Assembly (NCBI GenBank): GCA_964017155.1
Contig: OZ024857.1
Span: 30,706,726 to 30,770,725, forward strand
Length of the DNA stretch: 64,000 bases
Direction of reading: 5' to 3'
Source of the DNA: Oasisia sp. SBJ-2009
Lineage: Eukaryota; Annelida; Polychaeta; Sabellida; Siboglinidae
Both the position numbers and the translations under genes were made by a program. Below are positions 13,273-24,733 of this stretch, piece by piece; the first letter of the stretch is position 1; every line of letters starts with the position of its first letter. Under the pieces are notes generated by a model that did not search any database, was not told the origin of the DNA, and saw nothing but the letters and a program-made list of their open reading frames with translations.

Positions 13273-14235
13273 GAGGACTAATTGCAACAGACAGATAAAT
13301 ATAAGTAAGTAAAATCAAAACATTCACAAAATAGCACAGTGCATACTGGATATGTCAAATTTGCAGGAACCCAATTTTGTCAGTTCAGTTTGCATGTAAT
13401 CTATGCTTTCCCAATCCCATGCACACACCAAACTATCAGGTACACAAAAATAATGCAATGAGAGAAATATCAAGTGTGAGTATCTAAATCATTTAAAAAT
13501 CTTTACCAATATGGTAATAGCCATTTTATACATACCTTAACAATGTCCATGAACTGCAGTATACTTTTTGAGGAATCCTGGCATGGACATAACTTTAACG
13601 CGAATATCGCTATGAAGACCCGACTGTTGGTCACCCAGCTTCGACAACGAAACATAAACAAAGCTCCGATAATTCATTTTATCGCTCATTCAGTTGTATT
13701 TCGAACGTAATGTAAACTTACCTTTAGTTCAATGTCAAAAGTGTCCAATCCAACGATATATCAGCACAAACTTCATCAGTAGTAAAGAGCTACGATGTCC
13801 AAGGCGCCGCCATTGTTGAAGGTCCACAGATGATGAACTTCAATCACAAAAACTAAATTCTTTCAATGCCAAGCCATGTCAAAATTACCCAGAATTCATA
13901 GCTGAGATATCAAAGTATCCGTAGGAATTAGTCTCTTAAGTATCCGCAAGATGGGGCCACCGCTAGAGGCTTTATCTCCACCAGATGCTTTCGGATGCGT
14001 GGGGTCTAATGGATTAAACGTCATGGCCTATTCGCGGGATGAAACGACGTGATTCTTAGACCTGCTATACAACTGGCTTAAAACCAATTGTCTCGGAAAA
14101 TCGAGTAGCGTTTCAGTAAAATTAACGGCTGTCGTTGTTTATCTGAGATTTCGAAACAGACGTGCAAACAGAAACCGCATTTTTCGCGGCTGAACGCATC
14201 TTACCTACTACGCAAAAGAAACCAGAAGTAACTGT

Positions 14236-14661
14236 GAAGCTGGAATAAACTGCGCAACCGGAACCGGACGTATCTGCGCAACCGGATCTTGAAGTAATGC
14301 GCAACCGGAACCGGGTGTGATGCGCAGCCGGAACTGGAAGTAATGCGCAGCCGGAACCGGAAGTGATGCGCAGCCGGAAATGCATTATTTCCTGTTCCGT
14401 ATCACTTCCGGTTCCGTTCGCGCATCACTTCCGGTTCCGGTCGCGCATCACTTCCGGTTCCGGTCGCGCTCACTTCCGGTTGCGCATAATTTCCGGTTCC
14501 GGTTGCGCATAATTTCCGGCTGCGCAATGTTCTGGTTCCGGCTGCGCATCACATCCAATTCCGGTTGCGCATTACTTCCAGTTCCGGTTGCGCAGATACG
14601 TCCGGTTCCGGTTGTGCAGTTAATTCCGGCTCCGGTTTCACATTTACTGGTTTCTTTTGTG
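14236..14661. promoter_or_regulatory. Palindrome centre: array of ETS-like motifs, possible bidirectional promoter
   Basis: Seen: repeated ACCGGAAGT / ACTTCCGGT with TGCGCA boxes, mirrored about 14384 in a CpG-rich island. On both sides outward-facing sequence contains good 5' splice sites, such as AAAGGTAAGT (15149-15158 on plus, and its mirror on minus). The left arm also has an ACAATGGCGGCG box read outward. Inference: a divergent promoter firing into both arms. No protein-coding first exon follows, because ATG frames stop within a few codons, so any transcript is probably non-coding. Confidence 0.4.
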
Positions 14662-15272
14662 TAGTAGGTAAGATGCGTTGGGCCGCGAAAAATGCGGTTT
14701 CTGTTTGCACGTCTGTTTCGAAACCTCAGATAAACAACGGCAGCCGTTAATTTTACTGAAACGCTACTCGATTTTCCGAGACAATTGGTTTTAAGCCAGT
14801 GTTATAGCAGGTCTAAGAATCACGTCGTTTCATCCCGCGAATAGGCCATGACGTTTAATCCATTAGACCCACGCATCCGAAAGCATCTGGTGGAGATAAA
14901 GCCTCTAGCGGTGGCCCCATCTTGCGGATACTTAAGAGACTAATTCCTACGGATACTTTGATATCTCAGCTATGAATTCTAGGTAATTTTGACATGGCTT
15001 GGCATTGAAAGAATTTAGTTTTTTTGTGATTGAAGTTCACCATCTGTGGACCTACAACAATGTAGGCGTCTTGGACATCGTAGCTCTTTACTACTGATGA
15101 AATTTGTGCTGATATATCGTTGGATTGGACACTTTTGACATTGAATTAAAGGTAAGTTTACATTACGTTCGAAATACAACTGAGTGAGCGATAACATGAA
15201 TTATCGGAGCTTTGTTTATGTTTCGTTGTCGAAGCTGGGTGACCAACAGTCTGGTCTTCATAGCGATATTCG

Positions 15273-16297
15273 GGTAATCTTATACTTAACTGGCCTAAAT
15301 TATTACGGCCTTTTGAAACCGCTTTTTCACGTTATATCGATGTGTATGTGTTCGCAATGTGATTCTGATTCTGATGATTTGTAGTACAAAACCCCTACTG
15401 GGGCATCACGCACTAGTGAGGGTGGTTGGTTTCAGGATGGCTGGCTTCATGTTATCTGGAAGTGGAATAAGAGTATGTGTGCTTGGGAATGTGGAATTAG
15501 GATGGGGTGGGTGGGGAAAAGTACAATTTAATGTTGGGGATGATATGGGTGTGGTAGGGATGGGATGTGGAGGGGGGCTGGGGGTGGGGTATGTTGTCTA
15601 TTAGAGGTGCCTCAAGGGTGCAGTTGTCAGGTTAATATCCTGCAATGCACCCTTGAAGGCGTCAAGACTGTTGGGGGTAAACACGTTAGGTGGAAGTTTG
15701 TTCCACTGGGCTATTGTTCGGGGGATAAAACTGTATTTATAATAGTTGTGAGAGGTGGATATTTGTCTGTATTTGTGTGGGTGGTTGGATCTTGTTTGGG
15801 TGTGTCCGGGTATGAGGTATTGATTGGGATTGATGTCTACAAGATTGTTGGTAATTTTGTACAGTGTGCAAAGTCGGGCCTCAGCCCTCCTCTGGTCCAG
15901 GGTTGGCCAGGAGAGGGCAGAGGCCAAGGTGCATCCAGATGTCTCCCAGCTGTAATTGTGGGCCACGAATCTTGCTGCATCTACATCACTTCCGGTACAA
16001 AGAAGTCAGATTTAATTGCTTTAATTAGTGTTTTAGAACAATTTAAACACGCCGAGTAGAAGTAAACAACGCGATGTCACCGCTGCAAATATGGCGCGGG
16101 CTGTAGGCACCTCCCAGAGGCACCAGAACCGCGGAGGCGCGAGCTGTTTAAATTGTTCTAAAACACAATTTTTTTTAATAATTCTTTGTACCGGAAGTGA
16201 TGTAGAATCACATTGCGAACACATACACATCGATATAAGGTGAAAAAATGGGTTTAAAAGGCCGTAATAATTTAGGCCAGTTAAGTATAAGATTACC
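15273..16297. mobile_element. Foldback MITE-like element X (copy 2)
   Basis: Terminal inverted repeats begin GGTAATCTTATACTTAAC. The target duplication GATATTCG is at 15265-15272 and 16298-16305, and the empty site is preserved in the left arm near 13600. It is non-autonomous with internal self-complementarity and carries the LINE fragment 15367-15977. A diverged relative of one half lies at 27638-27840 in NDUFA9 intron 1, so this is a dispersed family. Confidence 0.87.
15367..15977 (-). pseudogene. LINE 3' fragment nested in element X (copy 2)
   Basis: The minus frame 15966-15601 matches the C-terminal tail of CR1/Jockey-type ORF2 (ARLCTLYKITNNLVD; TIAQWNKLPPNVF). It is 5'-truncated, with a repetitive 3' end at the left border. 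The polymerase core is absent. Confidence 0.75.
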
Positions 16298-17084
16298 GAT
16301 ATTCGCGTTAAAGTTATGTCCATGCCAGGATTCCTCAATAAGTATACTGCCGTTCATGGACATTGTTAAGGTATGTATAAAATGGCTATTACCATATTGG
16401 TAAAGATTTTGAAATGATTTAGATACTCACACTTGATATTTCTCTCATTGCATTATTTTTGTGTACCTGATAGTTTGGTGTGTGCATAGGATTGGGAAAG
16501 CACAGATTACATGCGTACATGTGACTGGGCGCGCCTTGTAGCTGCACCACTTACTGATTTCCTGTATTTTGTCAATTTGTACCAGTTTTAGAGAGTCTAC
16601 AGTCGTACAATTTTACATATAATTTTATGAAAGCATCGAGTCTACGATAGACCTCATCTCACGGCAAGTATATACGCATATTCGTGAATTCATGACGTTT
16701 GAAATTTTCTGCCTGCACCTGAGTGACAATTGACATGCTTATGCGATCATGCGCAACCATTGTTGCCAGAGCTGTGTACCCGTCACGCATGATCACATTC
16801 ACCGCAGAATGTTTACACCGCCTACGCCCCTGCAGAGACACCCGTCTGAACAATGCTGCCTGGAGAGCAGCGTGCGGTGCAGGGGTGGCACTCCACCGAC
16901 CCACCCACCGGGGCTGCCGTGCAGGTGCCCACAAGCAACGAAACATACAAGTCATTGTAATGTCTCGTCCGACAACGTTGACAAAATTGCCAGTTACTTC
17001 CCGAGGCAATAACATAACGATTACAACGGCACAACGGCACCAGCAACAACAACACCGGCGACAACAGCGTCACCCGGGATAACT

Positions 17085-17633
17085 ATGGCGGCATCGGTGA
17101 CAGCCACGGCGGCACCGGCGATAACTATGGCGCCACAGGCGAAAACAACGGCGGCACCGGCAACGAATATTGTAACACTGGCGACAACAGTTGCAGCACC
17201 GGTGACAACAACGACACCGCCGACAATAATAACAACACCGGCAACAATATCAGTGACACCGGCTACAACAACAGCGTCACCGACGATAGTAACACTAATA
17301 GCGACACCGGCTGCGACAGCCGTTGCGGCGCCAGCGGTAGCGGCGCCGGTGATGGCAGCGGTTTATCCCATTCGCACTGTTGTAACCACAAGATCTATGG
17401 TGTCTACGAAACCGCGACATCCTCAACGGGGCAATCTCCTGGACCTGCTTCCGTGCCCCTCAAAATGCGACAAGCTGGGCACCATGACAATCTGCCTGAT
17501 CAACGCACAGTCAGTTAGAAATAAAGTGTCGTCCCTTTGTGACTTTATATCAGATCATGACTTCGACATTTTGACTATGACTGAAACCTGCTACGTGATA
17601 CTCCCGGGGATAGCCAGATTATCAGAGCCTTAA
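17085..17633 (+). pseudogene. LINE ORF: low-complexity leader and truncated endonuclease start
   Basis: About 182 residues. The first half is Ala/Thr/Pro-rich, from repeats around ACACCGGC. Near the C-terminus TICLINAQSVRNKVS and DILTMTETCY match the first two conserved blocks of the AP-like endonuclease (the Asn and Glu motifs) of CR1/L2 elements. The reading frame stops at 17631-17633, and the rest of the endonuclease (GDFN and SDH motifs) is missing, consistent with an internal deletion. The copy 1 counterpart is 7409-7957. Confidence 0.7.
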
Positions 17634-17635
17634 CG

Positions 17636-18355
17636 ATGCCTGGCTACACCTTTACCCACGTTCCGAGGAGACAACACACGAACACCACAGCCAGAGGAGG
17701 TGGGGTTGCCAAGGCCAACCCCAACTACGTGCCTGAGGATAATCCAGACGCCGTGGACAATACACTAAGCATTCTCGTGCCTGCAACAGAAGATGAAATA
17801 AGAGGACTGATCAACAAGAGCCCCTCAACATCATGCTCACTTGACCCAGTGCCGAATTGGCTACTGAAAGAATATCTAACTTGTCTCCTACCAACCATTA
17901 CAAACATTGTCAACTTGTCTATGTCAACAGGAATTGTGCCTACAGCAATGAAAAGTGCGCTCGTGACGCCGTATCTGAAGAAGCCTTCCCTGGACAAGGA
18001 TGTCATGAACAACTTTCGCCCTATCTCAAAGTTGTCCTTTATTTCAAAGTTGACAGAGAGGGTTGTGCTGAGGAGGCTTATCGACCACGTCTCGTCCGGC
18101 AACTTACATGAAACATTCCAGTCATCTTACAAGCCGAATCACAGTACGGAAACTGCGCTGACGAGAATCCAGAATGACATCCTGATGGCCCTGGACAACA
18201 AGAGAGGTGTCGTGCTGGTCCTACTCGATCTGTCAGCGGCCTTTGACACTGTAGACCATACGCTCTTGTTGGCTTGCATGAAGAGGATAGGTGTCATAGA
18301 CGTTGCGCATCAGTGGTTTGAGTCTTGTCTTCAAGGACTCAAACTGTCTGCCTAA
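17636..18355 (+). pseudogene. LINE reverse transcriptase, N-terminal half
   Basis: 239 codons. Residues 30-60 join a relic of the endonuclease region (ARGGGVA) directly to the RT N-terminus, marking the deletion. The RT fingers/palm follows: SCSLDPVPNWLLKEY, FRPISKLSFISKLTERVV and the catalytic block LDLSAAFDTVDH. The frame is lost near 18330-18355, where the protein should continue from WFESCL into the next block, which lies in the overlapping frame. Known role of the family: target-primed reverse transcription of its own RNA. This copy is inactive. Confidence 0.82.
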
Positions 18356-19116
18356 GCCAGACCAAGTCAGACACACTGGAGCTGCTCCAGGGAGTGCCGC
18401 AAGGGTTTGTTCTTGGCACAGTTCTGTTCACACTCTACACAGGACCCATCGGGCAAATAATTAGACGGCACCGTCTTGACTTCCATCTGTTTGCTGATGA
18501 CTCTCAATTGTATGTTTCATTTAAGATCAATGACACTAATGACGAAATCATTGCACTTGCACGCATACAAGCATGTGTTGATGAATTGAAAGCATGGATA
18601 ATTCATCATCGGCTTCAGCTTAATGACAGCAAGACTGAAGTACTGGTATTCACCACACCAAGTTCGGCTGGCAAACACAACCTGACTGATGTTGTCATCG
18701 GTGACAGCATCCTCAAACCAACTACCGTCGCTCGCAACCTGGGAGTTATGTTTGACAGTGCGTTCAACATGAAATCCCAAGTGTCGAAGTTGTGCCAGGC
18801 AGCGTATTACCATCTACATAGAATTCGTGCAATAAGAGATTGCCTGACACAGCACGCTACTGAACTCTTGGTCCACGCCCTCGTTATATCGCGACTCGAC
18901 TACGGAAACAGCCTCCGCTATGGCCTACCGGACCTGCTATTAGACAAGCTGCAGAGAGCACAAAATGCAGCAGTTCGAGTTGTGGTGAAAGCTAGTCGTT
19001 ACGACCACGTAACACCAATTTTAGAGACTCTCCATTGGCTCCCCGTGCGATATCGCATTCAGTATAAGATCATACTAACAACGTACAAAGCCAGTCATCT
19101 ACTTGCGCCTAGCTAA
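18325..19116 (+). pseudogene. LINE reverse transcriptase, C-terminal half
   Basis: 263 codons starting after the frameshift. GVPQGFVLGTVLF and the catalytic LFADDSQLYV are present, then the thumb and tail (VSKLCQAAYYHLHRIR; ISRLDYGNSL; LHWLPVRYRIQYK). A TAA at 19114-19116 interrupts SHLLAPS. The same frame then continues with SDLLEFY, AAPHLWNDLP and LLKTYLFKRAFYS to a stop near 19346, so the TAA is a secondary nonsense mutation. Confidence 0.85.
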
Positions 19117-20443
19117 CTCTCCGATCTGCTCGAGTTCTACCAGCCAATCAAAACACTGCGGTCGTCATCAGAGTCCCTACTGGTTGTAAACAGGGCACAT
19201 ATCCGCCAGTTCGGTGATCGAGCGTTCTGCATCGCTGCTCCTCACTTATGGAACGATCTACCACGCAATATGCGAACATGTGATTCGTTATACCAGTTCA
19301 AAAGACTCCTTAAAACTTATTTATTCAAAAGAGCTTTTTACTCATGAACACTGAACACTGACGGACGTTTTAAGTTTTTAGGATTTATTTATTTATTTAT
19401 TATTCAGAGCTATTTTTAGTATTTTTACAATCATAATATGTATTATTATTATTATAAGTATTTTTTTATTATTATTAGTATGTGTATTTTTATGATAATT
19501 TATTTCGATATTTGATGCCATGTTTTATGATTTTTTACTTTTAGTTTCTTTCTATGATATGTTGTAACAGCGCCTTCGAACAAGGTAACTTGGATTTATG
19601 GCGCTATATAAATGCTTTTATTATTATTATTTATTATTATTTATTATTATTACATGCAAATTGAACTGACAAAATTGGGTTCCTGCAAATTTGACATATC
19701 CAGTATGCACTGTACTATTCTGTGAATGTTTTGATTTTACTTACTTATATTTATCTGTCTGTTGGAATTAGTCCTCCATGACTATGTCTAGATTGTCTAC
19801 AAGTGTTATGATTATCATGACTGTACTAATGTTGTAGTGGAGATAAAAAAAATAGCTTAGTCATAGTTGATTACACCATTTCTAAGTGATCATACATTTG
19901 AATACTAATCATAACTGATCATAGTTATGATCTTGCTTTTATTATAAACTGTAGCTTCTCAACTCACTATTTATTTCCAGCATATGTAAAGCTGTGCAAT
20001 AGCCAGCCAATGTTCTACACTGTTACTATATTACAGAGGCTAGCATACAAATTACACACTTAGATACCTGTCTTGCAGTTCATTAATTTACTGTATTATC
20101 AATGTGGTTTTAATATCATCAGTGTGCAAACATTGTAGAACAAATGATTATATTGTTGTATTGTTTCTTATGTATTATATATTTTTGTATGAGCGGCCTT
20201 CGGCCTTCGCACACTAATTGCAGTATGGCTGAGAAGTTACCATAGTCTTGGACCTGGTGAACGGGGTGGAAGGTAAGAGCCAAGTTGCAGTCAGCTGCAA
20301 CTGCAAGAAGAAGAACGATGCGTTCTTTTTAGCATGACAAATATTATTGTTAAAACGTGTGCAATTATCAGTCTTAATTATGTATTAATTTTCTAGGCCT
20401 AGCCATACATTAAGCCATATTCTAGCCTTTGTTTGTAGTAATG

Positions 20444-20445
<2 letters not shown>

Positions 20446-20535
<90 letters not shown>
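20446..20535. repeat. (TA)n microsatellite, inverted arm
   Basis: Mirror counterpart of 12095-12149 in the right arm, with an independent length. Confidence 0.97.
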
Positions 20536-20539
<4 letters not shown>

Positions 20540-20943
20540 TGAGCGATGTCATCCAAATTCAGAATTGCAGATTCTGAGCGCACATTTGGCCTTGGCTTAT
20601 TCTAAGATGCACTGAATTAACTCCATTCGACTTTGAACCTGTTTTTAACAGTAGACGCATGACACTTTGCAAAGACACTTGTATCTTTGAGTAAGTGTTA
20701 AAGCAGTAATATTATATTACTACAATGAATGATTTCTATTCAGACAGTAGATATGTCCACAGATTCCAATGTCACAGCTGATAAACCTTCACAATTTTTA
20801 GGTAAGCATAGTTTTGTGTTTGTCTGTGTTAGCATCATTTGCAATTGGATCAGAACAGAACATAACTTATTCATATCATTTAATACTATGCCAATTGGAA
20901 AAGCCTCTGGTTACCTTATAAGTAATGTTGTGAACATCTTAAG

Positions 20944-23900
20944 TCATCATCATGCTGTCGGTCGCGAAGCGACAAAGACTGCTTCCATCACTTGACTGTT
21001 GCTCTCCATTTGTCTCTCTGCTGTGAGAGTGATGTCCATGAGTCGATCTTTATGTCTCTCATCTTCAGGTTTCTCTTGATGGTATCTTTGAACCGGAGAC
21101 GAGGGCGCCCTCTCTTTCTGTGACCAGAAGACAGTTGCGAGTAGAGAACCTGCTTCGGTAGCCTGTCTGATGACATCCTCATGAGGTGTCCAGTCCACCG
21201 GAGATTCTTTCTGATCAGAAGATCTTCCATAGATGGCAGCCCTGTTCGTTCTAGTATTTCCTTGTTTGTCACTTTGTCCATCCAGGTTATCCTCATGATC
21301 GAACGCAGATGTCGCATCATGAAGGCATGCAGCTTTTTTACCTGTCGTCTGTACACTGTCCAGGCCTCAGCTCCGTATAGGAGGGTGGACAGCACGATTG
21401 CACGGTATATCTTGCCTTTAACCCGCATGGACACATGGTGGTTGTTCCAGAGTCTCTGGCGTAGTCGGCCGAAAGATGCACTAGCCTTGGCCATCCTCCT
21501 CTGTATTTCATCGTCAATGCATCCATCACTTGATATAGTGCTTCCGAGGTAGGTGAATTCTAGAACAGAGTTCAGCTTGTTTCCATCAACCATGATATCC
21601 TCCTCTCGGGTTCTTGTAGAGTTGGATTGGTACAGCACCTCGGTCTTCTTGATGATAATCTTCAGGCCGAACTTCTTTGACGCATCGGAGAAAGCATCCA
21701 CTATTTTCTGCATCTCTTCAGCAGAGTGTGCAACCAGTGCACTGTCATCTGCGAATAGCAGCTCTCTCATCAGTATCCGAGTAGTCTTGGTCTTTGCTCT
21801 GAAGTGTGCGACGTTGAATAGGTCAGCGTTCTGTCTGGACTGTATGTAGACTCCATCCCCCATGTCTCGGAAAGCCTCGTCGAGCATTGCTGATAGGAAG
21901 ATGGAGAAGAGCGTGGGGGCCAGTACACAACCTTGCTTGACCCCATTTGTGACACTGAACGATTCTGAGACTTCTCCTCCAACACTAACATTCGCCATCA
22001 TTCCAGTATGTAGTGCCTCGATCATTGTTGTGAACTTCTCTGGGCAGCCATACTTCCTCAGTAGCTGCCATAGCCCAGTCCTCCCAACTGTATCGAACGC
22101 CTTGCTGAAGTCGACAAATACCATGTACAGTGGTCGGTCCTGTTCAATGCATTTTTCTTGTAGTTGTCGGAGACAAAATATCATATCCACGGTGCTCCGG
22201 TTACCTCTGAAGCCACATTGTGTCTCCGGAACTACCTCTGGTGTTATGTGGGTAGATAGTCTGTTGAGGAGGATCCTCGCGAAGATCTTGCCCGCTATGG
22301 AAAGAAGAGAGATTCCTCTATAGTTCCCACAGTCTGTTCGATCACCTTTCTTGTAGATGGTTACAATGCTGGCATCCTTCCATGCTTGTGGTACAGAACC
22401 CACCTCCCAGGCATTGGTGATTAGTTGGTGCAGTCTGCTGAACAGATTGTCTCCTCCGTGCTTCCATACTTCTGCGGGAATTCCATCTCCTCCAGGTGCT
22501 TTGCCATCTTTCAGGCCGGCGATTGCTCTAGCCATCTCATCCGTAGTTGGAATCTCATCGAGGCTTGTCTTGATAATGCGCTGCGGGATGTTGTCCAGAG
22601 CTTCGTGATCTATGTCGCCAGGGACGTTGAGTAGCTTCTGGAAGTGTTCACTCCATCTTGCCACAACTCTCTTGCTGTCAGAGAAGGTCTCCATTCCATC
22701 TGTTGATTTCAGTTGAACAGGTCCCTTCTTTTTGGGTCCCCACACTTCCTTCAGCCCATTGTAGAAGCCCTTCATGTTGTTACTGTCAGCAGCTCTCTGC
22801 AGCTCCACTGCCTTCCTTTCCCACCAGTCTGACTTCAGTGCACGCGTGTGTTTTTGTAGCAATCTGCAGGCATCTTTGTATGCTGCAGTGGTGGACCTAG
22901 TGCTCCTGGTTTGTAACACTCTCTGGTGGGCTTGGTCTCTTCTGTTCATAAGAGTCTGTAGCTCCTGGTCATTTGGGTCGAACCAGTCCTGGTGTTTTCT
23001 GTCTGGCTTGCCAAGATATGTCTTGGCTGTGTTGTACACGACCTGCTGCAGAGCAGCCCATTCCTCGTCTGGTGTTGAGTTTTCCTTTTCCTCCCATTGG
23101 GCGAGAGCACTGTCCATCTCCTGCTCAAAACTCTCCCTATGGCTGGTGGTACTTAGTTTTTCAATGTTCAGCCTGGTCGGCTTACTTGTCCCTTGCCTGT
23201 TATGCTTTTGTCGTATTCTGAAAGCCACTTTTGACCTCAGCATCTGGTGATCGGTCCAGCAGTTTGCTCCACGCATGACTCGGGTACTGTGGATGTCCAT
23301 CTTATCCCGACACCTCGTGATAATGAAGTCGATCATATGCCAATGTCTGGAACGAGGATGCATCCAGGTGGTCTTGCGTTCATCCTTCTGCTTGAACATG
23401 GTGTTCGTCACTATCAGTTCGAACTCAGAGCACAGAGCCAGTAGAAGCTCGCCATTGGAGTTGCATTTCCCAATCCCATGTTTGCCCATGACCAAGGGCC
23501 ACTTGTCATTTTCTCTTCCTATCCTCGCATTGAAGTCTCCTATCAGCAGTAGCTTATCTGTATGAGGGATGCCACTGAGCACACTTGCCAGCTGGTTGTA
23601 GAAGTCCTCCTTGTTTTCATCTGGGTTTGTCATTGTCGGAGCGTACACGCTGATAATTGTAGCAAAGTTGTCCTTGCTCAGCGGTAGTCTCATCGTCATG
23701 ATTCTGTCACTTACTGGCCGTGGCATTTCTGTCAGCTTTGTGACGATATCCTTCTTGATAGCAAAGCCCACTCCGGCCTCCCTTCTTTCTCCTTCCGGTT
23801 TTCCACTCCAGAAGAAAGAGTATTCCAAGTCGTCGAGACTACCAGACTCTGAGAACCGTGTTTCACATAGGGCGGCTATGTCGATGTTGTATTTGGCAAG

Positions 23901-24474
23901 TTCCATTGCTACTAGTGCTGTACGTCTTTCTGGTCGGTTAGCTCCTTCTCGGTCGAGGAGAGTCCTGACGTTCCATTGTCCAATTGTCAGTAGTTGTCTT
24001 CTTTGTCTTTGTCTTCTTCTTCCTAGCTGATTTTCCACTGTCGACGGAAGATGAGGTCGAGCAGCGCGGTCCTTGGTAACCCGGGCGACGGCCGATCCGG
24101 TATGGAGTTTCATACAGTTGTACATTTCATGGAAGCTGCTTGCAAAAAGTGTTGAAATGCCGCTGGCTTTTGCAAGTTACTAGCGACACTCTCTCGGGGA
24201 ACAAATAGAGGTCTCACACCGGCAAGAACATGTCAAGACGGGCGCAAACTATTTGTCCCTGCAGTGGCTGGTCGAGAGATGTTGGGAGTTCCATACATCA
24301 ACCGCCCTTGATGCTGCCACAGTGACATGGTTTTCTAGTTAGGGTTTGCTCCCTTAGCCTTCGGTTCTGACAAGAACCTGTACCACAAGGCAGTGGTTTA
24401 CAACTCTGCATGGCAGGGGCGTCAAACTCCCTGAGTTGTTGCAGTACCTGTACTGCAACACCTGCATACCACAA
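20944..24474 (-). mobile_element. RTE-like non-LTR retrotransposon, apparently full length
   Basis: The element is flanked by a perfect 11-bp duplication AACATCTTAAG (20933-20943 and 24475-24485). Both direct left arms keep the empty site with one copy (near 1965 and 11690). The 3' end, on the left, finishes in CATGATGATGA, a short ATGA-type repeat like RTE-family tails. About 350 bp of 5' leader (24126-24474) precedes one long ORF. It is the youngest insertion in the palindrome. Confidence 0.92.
20988..24125 (-). CDS. Endonuclease-reverse transcriptase ORF of RTE-like LINE, intact
   Basis: 1045 codons without a stop. The AP-like endonuclease spans about residues 45-300 with WNVRT (Asn52), CETR (Glu88), YAPT, GDFN (Asp197, Asn199) and TDH (Asp292-His293). 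The RT spans about 520-830: GKAPGGDGIP, NYRGISLLS, VDFSKAFD (Asp672) and the catalytic LFADD (791-794). The tail carries YGAEAWTVYRRQ and GRPRLRFKDTIKRN, typical of RTE/BovB-type proteins. Known family role: nicks target DNA and reverse-transcribes its mRNA. The first ATG of the frame is at the 24125 end; a start closer to WNVRT is possible. All catalytic residues are present, so activity is plausible but inferred. Confidence 0.93.
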   Translation of the reverse strand: MYNCMKLHTGSAVARVTKDRAARPHLPSTVENQLGRRRQRQRRQLLTIGQWNVRTLLDREGANRPERRTALVAMELAKYNIDIAALCETRFSESGSLDDLEYSFFWSGKPEGERREAGVGFAIKKDIVTKLTEMPRPVSDRIMTMRLPLSKDNFATIISVYAPTMTNPDENKEDFYNQLASVLSGIPHTDKLLLIGDFNARIGRENDKWPLVMGKHGIGKCNSNGELLLALCSEFELIVTNTMFKQKDERKTTWMHPRSRHWHMIDFIITRCRDKMDIHSTRVMRGANCWTDHQMLRSKVAFRIRQKHNRQGTSKPTRLNIEKLSTTSHRESFEQEMDSALAQWEEKENSTPDEEWAALQQVVYNTAKTYLGKPDRKHQDWFDPNDQELQTLMNRRDQAHQRVLQTRSTRSTTAAYKDACRLLQKHTRALKSDWWERKAVELQRAADSNNMKGFYNGLKEVWGPKKKGPVQLKSTDGMETFSDSKRVVARWSEHFQKLLNVPGDIDHEALDNIPQRIIKTSLDEIPTTDEMARAIAGLKDGKAPGGDGIPAEVWKHGGDNLFSRLHQLITNAWEVGSVPQAWKDASIVTIYKKGDRTDCGNYRGISLLSIAGKIFARILLNRLSTHITPEVVPETQCGFRGNRSTVDMIFCLRQLQEKCIEQDRPLYMVFVDFSKAFDTVGRTGLWQLLRKYGCPEKFTTMIEALHTGMMANVSVGGEVSESFSVTNGVKQGCVLAPTLFSIFLSAMLDEAFRDMGDGVYIQSRQNADLFNVAHFRAKTKTTRILMRELLFADDSALVAHSAEEMQKIVDAFSDASKKFGLKIIIKKTEVLYQSNSTRTREEDIMVDGNKLNSVLEFTYLGSTISSDGCIDDEIQRRMAKASASFGRLRQRLWNNHHVSMRVKGKIYRAIVLSTLLYGAEAWTVYRRQVKKLHAFMMRHLRSIMRITWMDKVTNKEILERTGLPSMEDLLIRKNLRWTGHLMRMSSDRLPKQVLYSQLSSGHRKRGRPRLRFKDTIKRNLKMRDIKIDSWTSLSQQRDKWRATVK

Positions 24475-24733
24475 AACATCTTAAGTATGCGAATGAAAAA
24501 CTACATGTTTGTTTGTCACTGTTATACACTATACGGTAGTATGTTAATGCGTGTATTTTTTACCTGATACAATGATGATTGCTGTCATAGCTGCCATCAT
24601 TAGAAATAACTCAGATGATTTGTTAGATAACAAACATTATAGACTTATTGTGCATGCAACAATTGCTAGCAAACTATTTGTGTCATCAATAATTATCCAG
24701 GGTTACCATATTTGTTACCATATATGTTACATA

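Larger units (their letters stand above)
10011..14383. repeat. Giant palindrome, left arm, copy 2
   Basis: The arm is reverse-complementary to 14384-26197 once three insertions are removed from the right side. The outer end is CAGGTGTGTCCATTTTGAAC and the opposite end of the palindrome is its complement (to 26197). Landmarks match in mirror order: (TA)n tracts, the fossil RT fragment, the GCGATATTCGCG site and the ATTACATGC site. No intact gene was found. The outer boundary adjoins the minisatellite, so no target duplication for the whole palindrome is visible. Confidence 0.88.
10011..18694 (+). repeat. Segmental tandem duplication, copy 2
   Basis: This is the direct repeat of 256-9018. It continues past the truncation point of copy 1 into the rest of the CR1/L2-like LINE, so it represents the older, more complete arrangement. 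Confidence 0.93.
16515..19648 (+). mobile_element. CR1/L2-like non-LTR retrotransposon with internal deletion
   Basis: The element is flanked by the duplication ATTACATGC (16506-16514 and 19649-19657), and the left arm keeps a single copy near 13392-13402. The 3' end has the TGGCGCTATATAAATG motif followed by (ATT)n, as in CR1/L2-type elements. It encodes the start of an endonuclease, an RT and the C-terminal tail, with lesions that make it non-autonomous. An A/P/T-rich stretch precedes the endonuclease start. Confidence 0.88.

Noticed and set aside
20944..24474. Host gene (craniofacial-development-protein-2-like) instead of a LINE
   Set aside because: Endonuclease plus RT in a single uninterrupted ORF, target-site duplications and a repetitive 3' tail show a retrotransposon insertion.
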